64,000 nt of DNA from Verrucomicrobium spinosum DSM 4136 = JCM 18804 (GCF_000172155.1 NZ_ABIZ01000001.1:1922001-1986000), one strand, 5' to 3'; positions 26,709 to 36,671 are shown, counted from the first letter of the stretch. Notes: generated from the letters alone by a model not told the origin. Made by a program: numbers and translations.

Positions 26709-28843
26709 ACCTGTTGTTTCCATTCTTCCTGATCGGGATGGCAGCGGTGGCGGTGCCCATCCTGCTCCACTTTCGTCGGCAGCCTCCGCAGAAGTCGGTG
26801 CCCTTCAGCTCGCTGATGTTTCTGGAGCAGACGCCTGTGCCGCCGCGCACCCGGCGCAAGCTGGAGGACTGGCTCCTGCTCCTGCTGCGCTGTCTGGCAT
26901 TGCTGCTGTTGGCGCTGATGTTCGCCCGGCCTTACTTCCGCACCCGGGGGGACATGGTGGCCACGACGGGCACCACCTGGTGTCTGCTGGTGGACACGAG
27001 TGCTTCCATGAACCGCCCGGGGGCGGTGGAGGAGATGAAGAAGCGTCTCAGCGAGGCGACGGCCATCCTGCGGGAGCAGGACCACGTCATGCTGGCCACC
27101 TTTGACAAGGAGCCCCGGGAGTTGCTGGGGTTTGAGACCTGGCAGAGTCTTCCGGAAGGCGGGCGCAAGGCTGAGCTGCAACGGCTGTTGGATGGCGTGA
27201 AGCCGGGCTGGCAGAGCACGGATCTGGGGCGGGCGCTGCGCTATGCCGCAGGCAGGTTCCAGGGGCAGGCGGTGGAGGGTTCCCGTAAACAACGGATCGT
27301 ACTGGTGTCTGACCTTCAGGAGGGCTCGGCGCTGGAGGCACTCCATGCTGACAGCTGGCCGGATAAAGTCACCGTCACCCCGCTGGTGGTGAATGCACCT
27401 TGGAAAGACAACTTCGCCCTCTCCACCGCCTCGGTGATGATTGAGGAGGAAGCGGCTGCGGTGCCTGGGAAAGGGGCCGCTCCCACGGGTGGCGAGGGCG
27501 CGATTCGCGTACGGGTGACGAGTGGTCGCGAGGCCGCGCATGAAAAATTCACCCTGAAATGGGCAGAAGGAAGAGAGCTCGTTGAAGCGTCTGTGCCACC
27601 TGGGGGCTCCCGCATTGTCCGTGCGCCAGGCAGGCCCGATTCTACGGCGGCCGCAGATGGGGAGTTGCATCTGTCGGGGGATGCGGTGGATTTCGACAAC
27701 CAACTGTATGTGGCCAAGACACGCGCCCGGGAGTTGCGGATTGTCTGTGTGGGAGATCGGCTGTCCCGTACGGATACGGCCTCCCCCTTGTTTTACCTGG
27801 TGCGGGCCTTCCAGCCAACGGCGACGCTGAAACCGGTGTTGGTGGAGAAGACCCACCAGGACCTGGGTCGCGTGGATCTGCCTGGTACGGCGGTGGTCTT
27901 TGCGTTCGGGGAGGGGACGGAGGGTTCTGCCGCCATGTTGAAGGACTGGGTACAGGCCGGTGGCGCGCTGGTGTATGTGGCTCAGGAGGGGGACAAGGGC
28001 GGTCTGCTGCGGGCGATCACGGGCGAGGTCGGATGGGGGTTCAAGGAATCAGCCTCCGGCGAGGCTTTGCTCCAGGATCTGGCGTTTGATCACATCACTC
28101 TGCGGGCGTTTGCAGAAGCAGGCGTGCGTGACTTCAACAAGGTCCGGTTTTGGAAACATCGCCAGTTGGTGCGTGGAGAGTCTGCCGATGCACCTGCAGG
28201 CAAAGGGCAGGTGCTGGCACGCTTTGATGACCGGGTGCCCGCTTGGATGGAGTGGACGGCTGCAAGCGGGCGCCTGCTCTACGTTGGAGCCAGCTGGACT
28301 GGGGCGGAGAGCCAGTTCGCCGTCTCCTCCAAGTTTGTGCCCTGGCTGTATGGCTTGCTGGACTGGGCATCGGGAGGCACTGCGCTGGGCACGGTGTACA
28401 CCGTAGGGGATAGCATTCCCGCTGCCGCAGGCAACTGGCAGGGCACCGTGTCTGTGACCGGGCCGGACGGGAAAACCGCGCTGTGGGATGCAGCCGAGGA
28501 ACCCACCTTCAGCAGGACCAGTGTGCCAGGGATCTATCGCTTCGGCACGGGGGAGGCGGCCCAGTCTATCGCGGTGAATCTGGCAGCCGCGGAAGGGCGT
28601 CTGGCCCCCCTGCCAGTGGAGCGCCTGACGGAGCTGGGCGTGACTTTGGAGCCCTCCCTAAGTGGTCGCGTGAGTGCCGATGCGGCCGCCGCGCTGGTGC
28701 GCCGGGAGGATGCGCTGGAGGAGCAGCGCCAAAAGCTCTGGAAGGCCGCCCTGCTGGCGGCCCTCATCGTATTGTTGATGGAGACCTGGCTGGCGGGCCG
28801 GCGTGAAGGGAAAGCCCGCAACCCTGAAATACAACCCGCATGA
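26705..28843 (+). CDS. BatA/VWA-domain membrane protein
   Basis: 712-residue membrane protein. The N-terminus is a BatA-type region (LFPFFLIGMAAVAVPILLHF, then FSSLMFLEQTPVPPRTRRK and a second helix LLLLLRCLALLLLALMFARP), followed by a VWA domain with a complete MIDAS start LLVDTSASMNRPG and VLVSDLQEGSALE. A long beta-rich periplasmic or cytosolic domain follows, and a C-terminal helix KAALLAALIVLLMETWL closes the protein. VWA domains of this class are expected to bind metal and be acted on by MoxR. Eleven bases separate it from the large coiled-coil gene. Confidence 0.92.
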   Translation: MNLLFPFFLIGMAAVAVPILLHFRRQPPQKSVPFSSLMFLEQTPVPPRTRRKLEDWLLLLLRCLALLLLALMFARPYFRTRGDMVATTGTTWCLLVDTSASMNRPGAVEEMKKRLSEATAILREQDHVMLATFDKEPRELLGFETWQSLPEGGRKAELQRLLDGVKPGWQSTDLGRALRYAAGRFQGQAVEGSRKQRIVLVSDLQEGSALEALHADSWPDKVTVTPLVVNAPWKDNFALSTASVMIEEEAAAVPGKGAAPTGGEGAIRVRVTSGREAAHEKFTLKWAEGRELVEASVPPGGSRIVRAPGRPDSTAAADGELHLSGDAVDFDNQLYVAKTRARELRIVCVGDRLSRTDTASPLFYLVRAFQPTATLKPVLVEKTHQDLGRVDLPGTAVVFAFGEGTEGSAAMLKDWVQAGGALVYVAQEGDKGGLLRAITGEVGWGFKESASGEALLQDLAFDHITLRAFAEAGVRDFNKVRFWKHRQLVRGESADAPAGKGQVLARFDDRVPAWMEWTAASGRLLYVGASWTGAESQFAVSSKFVPWLYGLLDWASGGTALGTVYTVGDSIPAAAGNWQGTVSVTGPDGKTALWDAAEEPTFSRTSVPGIYRFGTGEAAQSIAVNLAAAEGRLAPLPVERLTELGVTLEPSLSGRVSADAAAALVRREDALEEQRQKLWKAALLAALIVLLMETWLAGRREGKARNPEIQPA

Positions 28844-28853
28844 TGCCCACGCC

Positions 28854-31800
28854 ATGAAAACGCCCTCTGTCCCCCACTTGCTCGCCAGGCGGTTCGAACC
28901 TCTCATCGAGGCGGAGCGCACGGTTCGTGGGTACAAGTTTCTGGCTGCGATGTGTGCTGTCGCGGTGGCGGCCCTGGCGCTTTTCTGGCTGGGGTTGCTG
29001 CCCCTGCCGGAGCTGCGCGGCTCCAGCCGCGTGATGGTGCCGCTCGCCGTGTACGCGGGGTTTGTGCTCTGCGCCGCCGGCGGTTGGTGGTGGATTTCCC
29101 GCCGCCCCGTGGACTTGCTGGAACTGGCGCGGGGGATCGAGGAAGAACATCCCGAGCTGCAGGCCGCGCTGCTCACGGCGCTGGAGAAGCCGGACGATGT
29201 GGCGCTTTCCCGCTATCTGCATGAGAAGGTGGTGAAGGATGCAGTGCGGCATGGGATCGCGCACGACTGGATGGGCAAACGCCGCCGCCAGCAGGTGCTG
29301 TGGTGGAAGAGTCTGGGCATGATCTCCCTGCTGGTGCTGGTAGGGATGCAGGCATTGATGCTGCTGCCCGGACTGCGCCCCACCCCTGTGGTGGCGCTGG
29401 CGCCGCCTGAAGTTCCCGCCGGGACCCCGGCGGCCAAGTTCGAGGTGGAGGTGCGCCCGGGCGATGTGGAGGTGGAGCGTGGGACGCGCCTGGTGGTGGA
29501 AGCCCGCTTCAAGGGCGGCGTGCCTTTAAATGCGGCCGTCGTGGTGAGCACGGATGCCGCTGGCGAACAGGAACTCCAGCGTGTGCCGATGAAGGCGGGA
29601 GTTGAAGCCTCGGCCTTCGGTGGAGTGATCACCAAGGTGGAGAAGGACTGCTTCTACCGGGTGGCCTATGGAGAGCAGTCGTCCCCCGCGTTTCGCATCA
29701 CCACCTATGTTCACCCCGAGCTGGTGCAGTCGGATGCGGTCATCACGCCGCCAGCCTACTCGGGCCAGCCGGTGAAGGATGTGAAAAAGACGCAAAACGT
29801 CACCGCACTGGAAGGCTCCCAGGTGAAGTTTCGCATCAAGGTGAACAAGCCTGTGGCCCAGGCAGAGCTCTATGGCGAAGACAAGAAGAGTGTGCCCTTG
29901 GTGCCTGCGAAGGATGATCCCCTGGTGCTGGAAGGCACGATGACGCCCGAAGCGACCCAGAAGTACCGGTTGCATCTGGTGGATGCTCAGGAACGCTCCA
30001 ACAAGCAGCCGCCATGGTTCAAGGTAAATATTCTGTCCGACCAGCCGCCGAAGGTGGAGATCGTCTTCCCGAAGCGGGATCTGGCGGTTTCACCCATTCA
30101 GGAAATGCCGCTTGAGGTGAAGGTGTGGGACGATCTGGGCGTGCGTCGTGCCGGGGCAGTTTTCATGCTCGGGGACCAGGAGCGCGAGGTGCTGCTGGCG
30201 GGTGACAAGCTGGAGGGCAAGAAGCACCACGAGCTCAAGACCTTGATGGAGATGGAGGCGTTAAAGGCCGAGCCGCGGCAGTTGCTCTCCTACTATGTGT
30301 GGGCAGAAGACGCGGCCCCAGGCGGCCAGATACGGCGCACGCAGAGTGACATGTTCTTTGCCGAGGTACGGCACTTTGAAGACATCTTCCGTGAAGGGGA
30401 GCCTCCCCCAGGAGGAGAGGGGGGCGAAGGCGGCGGCTCGCCCGCCACCAAGCTGGGCAAGCTGCAGAAGGAGGTGCTCAATGCCACCTGGAAGGTGGTC
30501 CGGACCGCAGGCACGGGGAAGAAATTTGACCAGCTGGAGAAGGACATGGGCGTGCTCCATGAATCCCAGGATATTGCGCGTCAGCAGGCGGAGGAGGCCA
30601 TTGGCGAGGCGGAGGACGAGGAAGTGAAGGCGGCTCTGACGGATGCCCACAAGGCCATGCAGGAGGCGGTGAAGACGCTGCACCAGGGCATTGAGAAGAA
30701 GGATCTCCAGGCCAATACGACGGCCCTGACTCCGGAGCGTCGGGCTCTGGAGGCTTTGAATCGCGCGCAGAGCCGGGAGCATCGCGTGATGCGCAATCAA
30801 CAGCAGCAGTCCTCGGGTGCCTCCAGCCAGTCGGAGGAGCGCCAGTTGATGCAGCTTGAACTCAAGCAGCAGGAGAAGCGGTACGAGGAAGAAAAAGCAG
30901 CGGGTGAGGAGAAGACCGCAGCGCAGCAGGAAAATCTGCAAGTGCTGGCCCGTCTGAAGGAACTGGCCCGGCGGCAGGAGGCGCTGGCGGAGAAAATCAA
31001 GGAGGTGGAGAATCAACTCCAGCAGGCCAAGACCGAGGGGCAGAAGCAGGAACTGGAACAGCAGCTCAAGCGGTTGCAGGAAGAACAAGAACAGCTCCTC
31101 AAGGATCTGGATGACCTGAAGGAACGCATGGACCGCCCTGAGAACCAGGCCAACATGGCCCAGGAGCGGGAGCAACTGGACCAGGCCCGCGAACAGGTGC
31201 GGGAGGCGGCTGATCAACTGGCGCAACAACAGACTGGCAGTGCCGCCAGTGCGGCCACCAAGGCCCAGGAAAATCTTGAGAAGGTGCGCGATGAATTTCG
31301 TGAGCGCACGGCCCGCCGGTTCGCGGAGGAGATGAAACAACTCAAGCAGGAAACGGCGGACCTCGCCAGCCAGCAGGAAAAACTGGCGGAGCAGATTGCC
31401 GGGCAGGCTGCTCCCCAGGACCAGAACAAGGGGAAAGGCAGGGAGTCCAAAGATCAGGTGGATGAGCTCAAGGAACGTCTCCAGGCCAACCAGGTGTCGA
31501 GGCAGGCCGAGACCCAGCGGGAATCTCTGGAGAAGCTGATGGAGCAGATGCGCCAGTTGAGCGAGCAGGCGGAGCCTTCCGAGCCTCTCCTTTCCACCGC
31601 GTTACATGATGCCATGCGCAAGGCCCACTCAGCGGGCATTGAGGACGCCCTGGGCGAGGCCCGTGACCAGGTGCAGTATGGGCGCATGGCCGATGCTCAG
31701 GCTCAAGAGCGCAAGGCCGCCAAAGGCATCGAGGACCTGAAACAAAGCGTGGACAAGGCCGCTGAAAGCGTGCTGGGCAGTGAGACCGAATCCCTGAGGA

Positions 31801-32918
31801 TGGCCCGCGCAGAACTGGACAAGCTGCTGGAAGAAGCCTCCCGTGATGCCAACCGGGGCGAACCGGCGCCACAGAAGGAAGGCCTGGCTCAGGGCGAAGC
31901 GAAGCAGGCGGAAGGAAATAACTCGAAGACAGCCCAGGCGGGGAAGGCCGGGGAGCAAGCCGGCCAGAAAGAAGGGGATGGCACCTCTACCGGCAAGGAG
32001 CAGGAGAAAGGTCAGCCCGGCCAGGGGAAGGGCCAGGAAGAATCCAAGGAGCCCTCGAAAGAAGGTGGCACGGCGCAGGCCCAGCCCGGTGAGCAGGGCA
32101 AGCAGCCAGGGGCTGGCCAACAACCTGGAGATCAGCCAGGGCAGGGGCAAGAGAAAGGTGGCCAGCCAGGGCAGGGGCAGCCGCAGGGTGAGGGTCAGGG
32201 CAAGGGGCAGCAAATGACGGCTAATGAGCAAGGAGAGGGGCAGGGCCAGGGCCAGCAGCCCGGCCAACGACCAAGTCAAACTCCCGGTCAAGGGCAACAA
32301 CCAGGTCAGGGCAAGGGGCAGCAAGGTCAACAGGGGCAGAATCCCGGACAGGGACAAATGGCCGGAACTGAAGGCAGCCAGGGTCAAGGACAAGGGCAGG
32401 GCCAAGGCCAAGGTCAGCGTGCCGGTCAGCCCGGGCAGGTGGCGGAGGGATCGCCACGCGGTGGCAACCGCCGGGGAGGCGGTGCTGCGGGTGGCGGGGG
32501 AGGTGAGTCCACGGCTGGCGATTCCGGCGGTGGTGGTGACGAGTGGTTTTTTGACCAGCCGGAAGAACTGGCCAACGACAGCGCGATCACGGGTGCCAAC
32601 TACGAAGGCTGGGCCGATCGTTTGCGCCGTGTCGAGGAGGCTCTTTCCTCCCAGGAGCTGCGCGAGCAGGCGGCCCGGGTGCAGGACAATGCCCGCAATT
32701 TGAGAGTGGACTCCCGCCGCAACGATCTGCCTCCGCAGAGCGATCAGGTGCGCATGCAGATTGTTCAGCCGCTGGCCGAGCTGCGGGACCGGGTGATGGA
32801 GGAGCTGGCCCGCAAGGAGTCCGCCAATCCGCTGGCTCCGCTGGACCGGGATCCGGTGCCGCACCGCTTTCGCGAGCAGGTGCGCCGTTATTACACTGAA
32901 CTCGGGGGAGGCAATTGA
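28854..32918 (+). CDS. Giant membrane protein with coiled coil and Gln/Gly-rich tail (DUF4175-like)
   Basis: 1354 residues from ATG 28854 (MKTPSVPHL). Two N-terminal helices (YKFLAAMCAVAVAALALFWL and a second ending GGWWWIS), a third near 160-185, then a beta-rich region to about residue 510. A long Gln/Glu/Lys-rich coiled coil spans about 520-1000. A low-complexity tail from about 1010 to 1215 is made almost entirely of G, Q, P, K and E (repeats such as GQGQGQGQGQ). A conserved-looking C-terminal domain follows (EWFFDQPEELANDSAI, RRVEEALSSQELREQAA). The overall layout recalls DUF4175 proteins of alphaproteobacteria, but the match is by architecture only. It lies inside the MoxR/VWA operon. 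Function unknown. Confidence 0.85.
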   Translation: MKTPSVPHLLARRFEPLIEAERTVRGYKFLAAMCAVAVAALALFWLGLLPLPELRGSSRVMVPLAVYAGFVLCAAGGWWWISRRPVDLLELARGIEEEHPELQAALLTALEKPDDVALSRYLHEKVVKDAVRHGIAHDWMGKRRRQQVLWWKSLGMISLLVLVGMQALMLLPGLRPTPVVALAPPEVPAGTPAAKFEVEVRPGDVEVERGTRLVVEARFKGGVPLNAAVVVSTDAAGEQELQRVPMKAGVEASAFGGVITKVEKDCFYRVAYGEQSSPAFRITTYVHPELVQSDAVITPPAYSGQPVKDVKKTQNVTALEGSQVKFRIKVNKPVAQAELYGEDKKSVPLVPAKDDPLVLEGTMTPEATQKYRLHLVDAQERSNKQPPWFKVNILSDQPPKVEIVFPKRDLAVSPIQEMPLEVKVWDDLGVRRAGAVFMLGDQEREVLLAGDKLEGKKHHELKTLMEMEALKAEPRQLLSYYVWAEDAAPGGQIRRTQSDMFFAEVRHFEDIFREGEPPPGGEGGEGGGSPATKLGKLQKEVLNATWKVVRTAGTGKKFDQLEKDMGVLHESQDIARQQAEEAIGEAEDEEVKAALTDAHKAMQEAVKTLHQGIEKKDLQANTTALTPERRALEALNRAQSREHRVMRNQQQQSSGASSQSEERQLMQLELKQQEKRYEEEKAAGEEKTAAQQENLQVLARLKELARRQEALAEKIKEVENQLQQAKTEGQKQELEQQLKRLQEEQEQLLKDLDDLKERMDRPENQANMAQEREQLDQAREQVREAADQLAQQQTGSAASAATKAQENLEKVRDEFRERTARRFAEEMKQLKQETADLASQQEKLAEQIAGQAAPQDQNKGKGRESKDQVDELKERLQANQVSRQAETQRESLEKLMEQMRQLSEQAEPSEPLLSTALHDAMRKAHSAGIEDALGEARDQVQYGRMADAQAQERKAAKGIEDLKQSVDKAAESVLGSETESLRMARAELDKLLEEASRDANRGEPAPQKEGLAQGEAKQAEGNNSKTAQAGKAGEQAGQKEGDGTSTGKEQEKGQPGQGKGQEESKEPSKEGGTAQAQPGEQGKQPGAGQQPGDQPGQGQEKGGQPGQGQPQGEGQGKGQQMTANEQGEGQGQGQQPGQRPSQTPGQGQQPGQGKGQQGQQGQNPGQGQMAGTEGSQGQGQGQGQGQGQRAGQPGQVAEGSPRGGNRRGGGAAGGGGGESTAGDSGGGGDEWFFDQPEELANDSAITGANYEGWADRLRRVEEALSSQELREQAARVQDNARNLRVDSRRNDLPPQSDQVRMQIVQPLAELRDRVMEELARKESANPLAPLDRDPVPHRFREQVRRYYTELGGGN

Positions 32919-32929
32919 TTCACACGAGC

Positions 32930-35320
32930 ATGGAGCACAAGGGCTGGGTCTGGCAGGGTTGGGAAGGCGTCTGGCCGTGGGTGGCCGGGGGCGTTGCGTT
33001 GGCGGCACTCGTGGCGCTGGTGTACAGCTACCGGCAGGCCACGACGCATCCGTCGCGGAAGCTGGCCGGCTGGATGTGCAAGCTCGCCGTCTTCGCTCTC
33101 CTGCTTCTGGCATTGCTGGAGCCCATGTCCGTGACCCAGACGGCCAAGAAGGGCGAGAACGATGTCCTGATTCTGGCGGACGACAGCGCGAGTCTGGCCT
33201 TGAAAGACCCGGCTACGGGGAGGCCCGTCGGCATGATTCCGGGAGTGGAGGCAGGGGCGGTCCCTCCTGCGGGATGGTGGAAACAACTTGAAGTTGTCTT
33301 TCGCGTGCAGGCGTTTTCATTCGACGACCGGCTGCATGACCGGGCAGATCTCTCGACCCGGAGCTTCGGAGCCACCCGATCTGCCCTGGTGACGAGTCTG
33401 GAGGCGCTGCTCAAGCGGTTTGAAAAACAACCCGTGGCCGCCGTCGTGGTCTTCACCGATGGCAATGCGACGGACGCAGCGAAGCTGGAGACGCTGCTGG
33501 CCTCCAAACCGGGAGTGCCGGTCTTTCCGGTGATGCAGGGCTTTAAAGAAGCCCCCCGTGATCTGGCCCTGCAGAGCGTGGATGTCACCCAGACGCCATT
33601 TGAAGACTCTCCGGTGGCCGTGAGCGCCCGTGTCTCGGCCCAGGGTTTCGACAAGGAGGAGCTCAGTCTGGTGATCCGTGATGAGGCGGGAAAGGTCGTG
33701 GTGACGGAAAAACACCAGCTTCCTGCCGGGGCGGTGGATCATGTCTTTCAGGCCCGGTTCCGTCCGGCTAAGACTGGGCTTTCCTTTTATACCGTGACCG
33801 TGGTTCGCTTGGCAGCGGCGGGTTCGCTGGATGACGAGGGCAAGCTTGCCACCGCGTCAGGGGAGACCACGCTGGAGAACAACCGTCGCACCATCGCCGT
33901 GGACCGGAAGACTGGCCCCTACCGGGTGCTCTATGTGGGCGGGCGCCCGAACTGGGAATACAAGTTCATGCGCCGGGCGCTGGAGCTGGACAATGAGGTG
34001 AAACTGGTGAGCCTCATTCGCATGGCCCGCCGGGAGCCCAAGTTCCAGTGGCGCGGCCGGGAGGGGGAGACGTCGAACCCGCTCTTCCGCGGCTTCAGTG
34101 GCGAGGGCCAGGAGGAGGCCCAGCGGTATGACCAGCCTGTGCTGGTCCGGCTGGGCATCAGCGACAAAAAGGAGCTGGCTGACGGGTTTCCGCGAACCCC
34201 GGAGGAGCTGTTCGGTTCTTTCCGTGCCGTCATCCTGGACGACGTGGAGGCAGATTTCTTCACCCAGGAGCAGATGGATCTGCTGGAGAAGTTTGTGAGT
34301 GTGCGCGGCGGCAGCCTGCTCATGCTCGGTGGGCAGGAAAGCTTCCGCCTGGGCAAGTATGATCACACCCCGGTGGGGCGGATGTTGCCGGTCTATCTGG
34401 ATGCGGCGGGTGCCGGGCCGGCTGGACTGGTGCAGGATGCCGCGTTCAACCTCACCCGGGAAGGCTGGCTGGAGCCGTGGATGCGCCTGCGCAGTGTGGA
34501 GGGGGATGAGGAGAGCCGACTGGCCAACATGCCCGGCTTCTTCTCCGTGAACCAGACGACGGCGATCAAGCCTGGGGCCAGTGTGCTGGCGACGGTCACG
34601 GACGGTTCAAGGAAAACTCATCCCGCCTGGGTGGTGCAGCGCTACGGCAACGGCCGGGTGGCCGCGGTGATGGTGGGGGATGTGTGGCGGTGGGGCATGC
34701 GCGACCCCGAGTCTCACGCGGATATGGACAAGGCCTGGCGCCAGATGATGCGCTGGCTGGTGGTGGATGTGACGGACCGGGTGGATCTGGCAGTGCCAGT
34801 GACGGCGGGGGGCTCCCATGAACTGGTGACGCCTCAAGTGCGGGTGCGGGACAAGGCCTTCCGACCCCAGGATGATGCGAGCGTGAAGGTGGAGATCGTT
34901 GAACCGGACGGCACCAAACTCAATCTTGCGGCCGACCCTTCGAGCGCAGAGGCGGGGATGTTTGAAGCTGCCTCCCATGCCAGCCGGGCCGGGGCCTACC
35001 GGGTGAAGACGACCGTGCAGGACAGCACCGGTGCCGTGGTGGGCGAAACCACGACGGGATGGGCGCTCAATCCGGCGGCCGCAGAATTTGCCTCGCTCAC
35101 CCCCAACCGTCCACTGCTGGAAAAAATCGCCCAATGGTCGGGCGGTCGCGTTTTGCAACCTGACGAACTCGCGGCGTGGGCTGCGGAACTGCCCCAGTCG
35201 GCCATGCCGATGATGGAGATTCGCAGTGAGCCCCTCTGGAATCAATGGTGGCTGCTCCTGCTGGTTGTGGCCCTGCTGGGCACCGAATGGTGGCTGCGCC
35301 GCCGCCAGGGCTGGAGATAA
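32930..35320 (+). CDS. VWA / GATase1-like membrane protein
   Basis: About 796 residues. Two N-terminal helices (WVAGGVALAALVALVYSY and LAVFALLLLALLEPM), a VWA-like domain whose MIDAS is partly kept (VLILADDSASLALKD) with VAAVVVFTDGNATDAAK, and after a beta-rich linker a class-I glutamine-amidotransferase-like fold: YRVLYVGGRPNWEYKFMRRA, FRAVILDDVEADFFTQEQMD and GGSLLMLGGQESFRLGKYD. No catalytic Cys is present at the expected nucleophile elbow, so enzymatic activity is unlikely. A C-terminal helix ends the protein. Start is ambiguous: a TTG at 32915 overlapping the previous stop has a close GGGGGAGG, whereas ATG 32930 is conventional. Confidence 0.85.
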   Translation: MEHKGWVWQGWEGVWPWVAGGVALAALVALVYSYRQATTHPSRKLAGWMCKLAVFALLLLALLEPMSVTQTAKKGENDVLILADDSASLALKDPATGRPVGMIPGVEAGAVPPAGWWKQLEVVFRVQAFSFDDRLHDRADLSTRSFGATRSALVTSLEALLKRFEKQPVAAVVVFTDGNATDAAKLETLLASKPGVPVFPVMQGFKEAPRDLALQSVDVTQTPFEDSPVAVSARVSAQGFDKEELSLVIRDEAGKVVVTEKHQLPAGAVDHVFQARFRPAKTGLSFYTVTVVRLAAAGSLDDEGKLATASGETTLENNRRTIAVDRKTGPYRVLYVGGRPNWEYKFMRRALELDNEVKLVSLIRMARREPKFQWRGREGETSNPLFRGFSGEGQEEAQRYDQPVLVRLGISDKKELADGFPRTPEELFGSFRAVILDDVEADFFTQEQMDLLEKFVSVRGGSLLMLGGQESFRLGKYDHTPVGRMLPVYLDAAGAGPAGLVQDAAFNLTREGWLEPWMRLRSVEGDEESRLANMPGFFSVNQTTAIKPGASVLATVTDGSRKTHPAWVVQRYGNGRVAAVMVGDVWRWGMRDPESHADMDKAWRQMMRWLVVDVTDRVDLAVPVTAGGSHELVTPQVRVRDKAFRPQDDASVKVEIVEPDGTKLNLAADPSSAEAGMFEAASHASRAGAYRVKTTVQDSTGAVVGETTTGWALNPAAAEFASLTPNRPLLEKIAQWSGGRVLQPDELAAWAAELPQSAMPMMEIRSEPLWNQWWLLLLVVALLGTEWWLRRRQGWR

Positions 35321-35344
35321 CGATAGAGGTTTCTGAAAAGATCG

Positions 35345-36325
35345 ATGAAACGACTTTTGCCATTTCTGATGACTGCTGCTGTGGGAACCCTCGTGGCTGC
35401 CGAACCTGTGCCTCCGCCGAGAGATCTGCGGGTGCTGGTGGTGATGGGGTCGGAAGGCGCGGCGGAATACAAGCCGAGATTTGAAAAAGAAGCCGAGTCC
35501 TGGCAGAAGGCCTGCGAGAAGGCCCGCGTGGCTTGTGAGGTGGTTGGCACAGCCTCAGAGAGCAAGGACAAGCCGGACTTGAGTTTGATGAAACAATGGG
35601 TGGAGGCCGCCGCCCAGCAACCGGAGCAGCCGGTCTGGGTGGTGCTGATCGGACACGGCACCTTTGACGGTCGCGAGGCGAAGTTCAACCTGCGGGGACC
35701 CGATCTCACCCCGCAGGAGCTGGCGACCTGGATGAAGCCGCTTGTGGGTGAGGTGGCCGTGATCCAGACCGCCTCCTCCAGCGCCCCCTTCTTGAAGTCC
35801 CTGGCGGGACCCAAGCGGGTGTTGATCAGCGCCACCAAGAGCGCGGACGAGGTGTTCTACACCCGCTTTGGCCAGTTCTTTGCCGAGGCTGTGAGTGGCT
35901 CTCGCGAGCCGGATCTTGACCAAGACGGGCAGGTGTCTCTGCTGGAGGCGTTCTTATGGGCTTCCAAGCAGGTGGACCGCTTCTTTGCGACTGAGGGAAG
36001 ACTGGCCACAGAGCATGCGTTGCTGGAGGACAACGGTGACGGAGTCGGCAGCCGTGCCGATTCGTTTGACGGCCTGCGTGCCGCCAAGGCTCCACCGGAA
36101 GGCAAGACGGCTGATGGACAGGTGGCGAAGCAATGGAGCCTCCTCCTGAGTCCCGATGATGCGTTGATGACCGAGGAAGTGCGGAAACACCGGGACGAAC
36201 TGGAGCGCAGCGTTGAAGCGTTGAGAGCAAAGAAAGGGACGATGGCCGCGGATGCTTATTATGCGGAATTGGAGAAGCTGCTGCTGGAGATCGCGAAGAT
36301 CTATGAGACGGCGGGGGATAGTTGA
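35345..36325 (+). CDS. Exported caspase/legumain-fold protein lacking the catalytic cysteine, with EF-hand loop
   Basis: 326-residue protein with a signal peptide (LLPFLMTAAVGTLVAAEP). WVVLIGHGTFDG puts the caspase-clan histidine at 104. The following strand, VAVIQTASSSAPF at about 137-149, is where the nucleophile Cys of DTC/DAC-type motifs would stand; here the aligned residues are T142-A143-S144, so the cysteine appears lost. A canonical 12-residue EF-hand loop, DLDQDGQVSLLE (190-201), follows, then a second acidic stretch EDNGDGVGSRADS. Last gene of the MoxR/VWA operon, 24 bases after the GATase-like gene. A regulatory or scaffold pseudo-peptidase is the best guess. Confidence 0.75.
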   Translation: MKRLLPFLMTAAVGTLVAAEPVPPPRDLRVLVVMGSEGAAEYKPRFEKEAESWQKACEKARVACEVVGTASESKDKPDLSLMKQWVEAAAQQPEQPVWVVLIGHGTFDGREAKFNLRGPDLTPQELATWMKPLVGEVAVIQTASSSAPFLKSLAGPKRVLISATKSADEVFYTRFGQFFAEAVSGSREPDLDQDGQVSLLEAFLWASKQVDRFFATEGRLATEHALLEDNGDGVGSRADSFDGLRAAKAPPEGKTADGQVAKQWSLLLSPDDALMTEEVRKHRDELERSVEALRAKKGTMAADAYYAELEKLLLEIAKIYETAGDS

Positions 36326-36405
36326 TGGGGGCGGACGTCGATGCTGCGGGATTTGATCGTTCAAACTTTATATTGCTCAGGCCGCGTTACGCCAGATCGA
36401 CTGAG

Positions 36406-36425
36406 CAAACTAAAGTTTGTACTAC
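36406..36425 (-). repeat. GTAG-type REP-like hairpin
   Basis: On the minus strand GTAGT (36425-36421) is followed after one base by the perfect hairpin CAAACT-tt-AGTTTG (36419-36406). It has the same design as the unit at 20551-20532 (GTAGT, short spacer, stem with a CTaaAG centre on the plus strand) but a different stem sequence. Confidence 0.5.
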
Positions 36426-36607
36426 GAACAGCTTCGCGCCAGCACACAGGCTGACGGCGGCAACAATGGCAGGATGAGTTATTTCATCTGCCGGTGCGGA
36501 GGGAGAGGCGGTTGTAGTTGTCGACGTAAGGAGAACAGACCAAATGGCGCGCATTTTGGGGGGGCACCAAGGAACCACCTTGAGGCGGCCGCCCCAGATC
36601 GAAGCTG

Positions 36608-36671
36608 ATCCCCAGCGGGGATCTCTAACACAGCCCAACGTTGGACGAGCCCTAAGCGAGTCAACGTTGGG
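36608..36671. repeat. Double palindrome: GATCCCC and CCCAACGTTG stems
   Basis: GATCCCC-agc-GGGGATC (about 36608-36624) is followed by a perfect 10-bp inverted repeat CCCAACGTTG (36634-36643) / CAACGTTGGG (36662-36671) around an 18-base loop. No open reading frame accounts for it. The arrangement is like a compound REP element. Confidence 0.5.
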
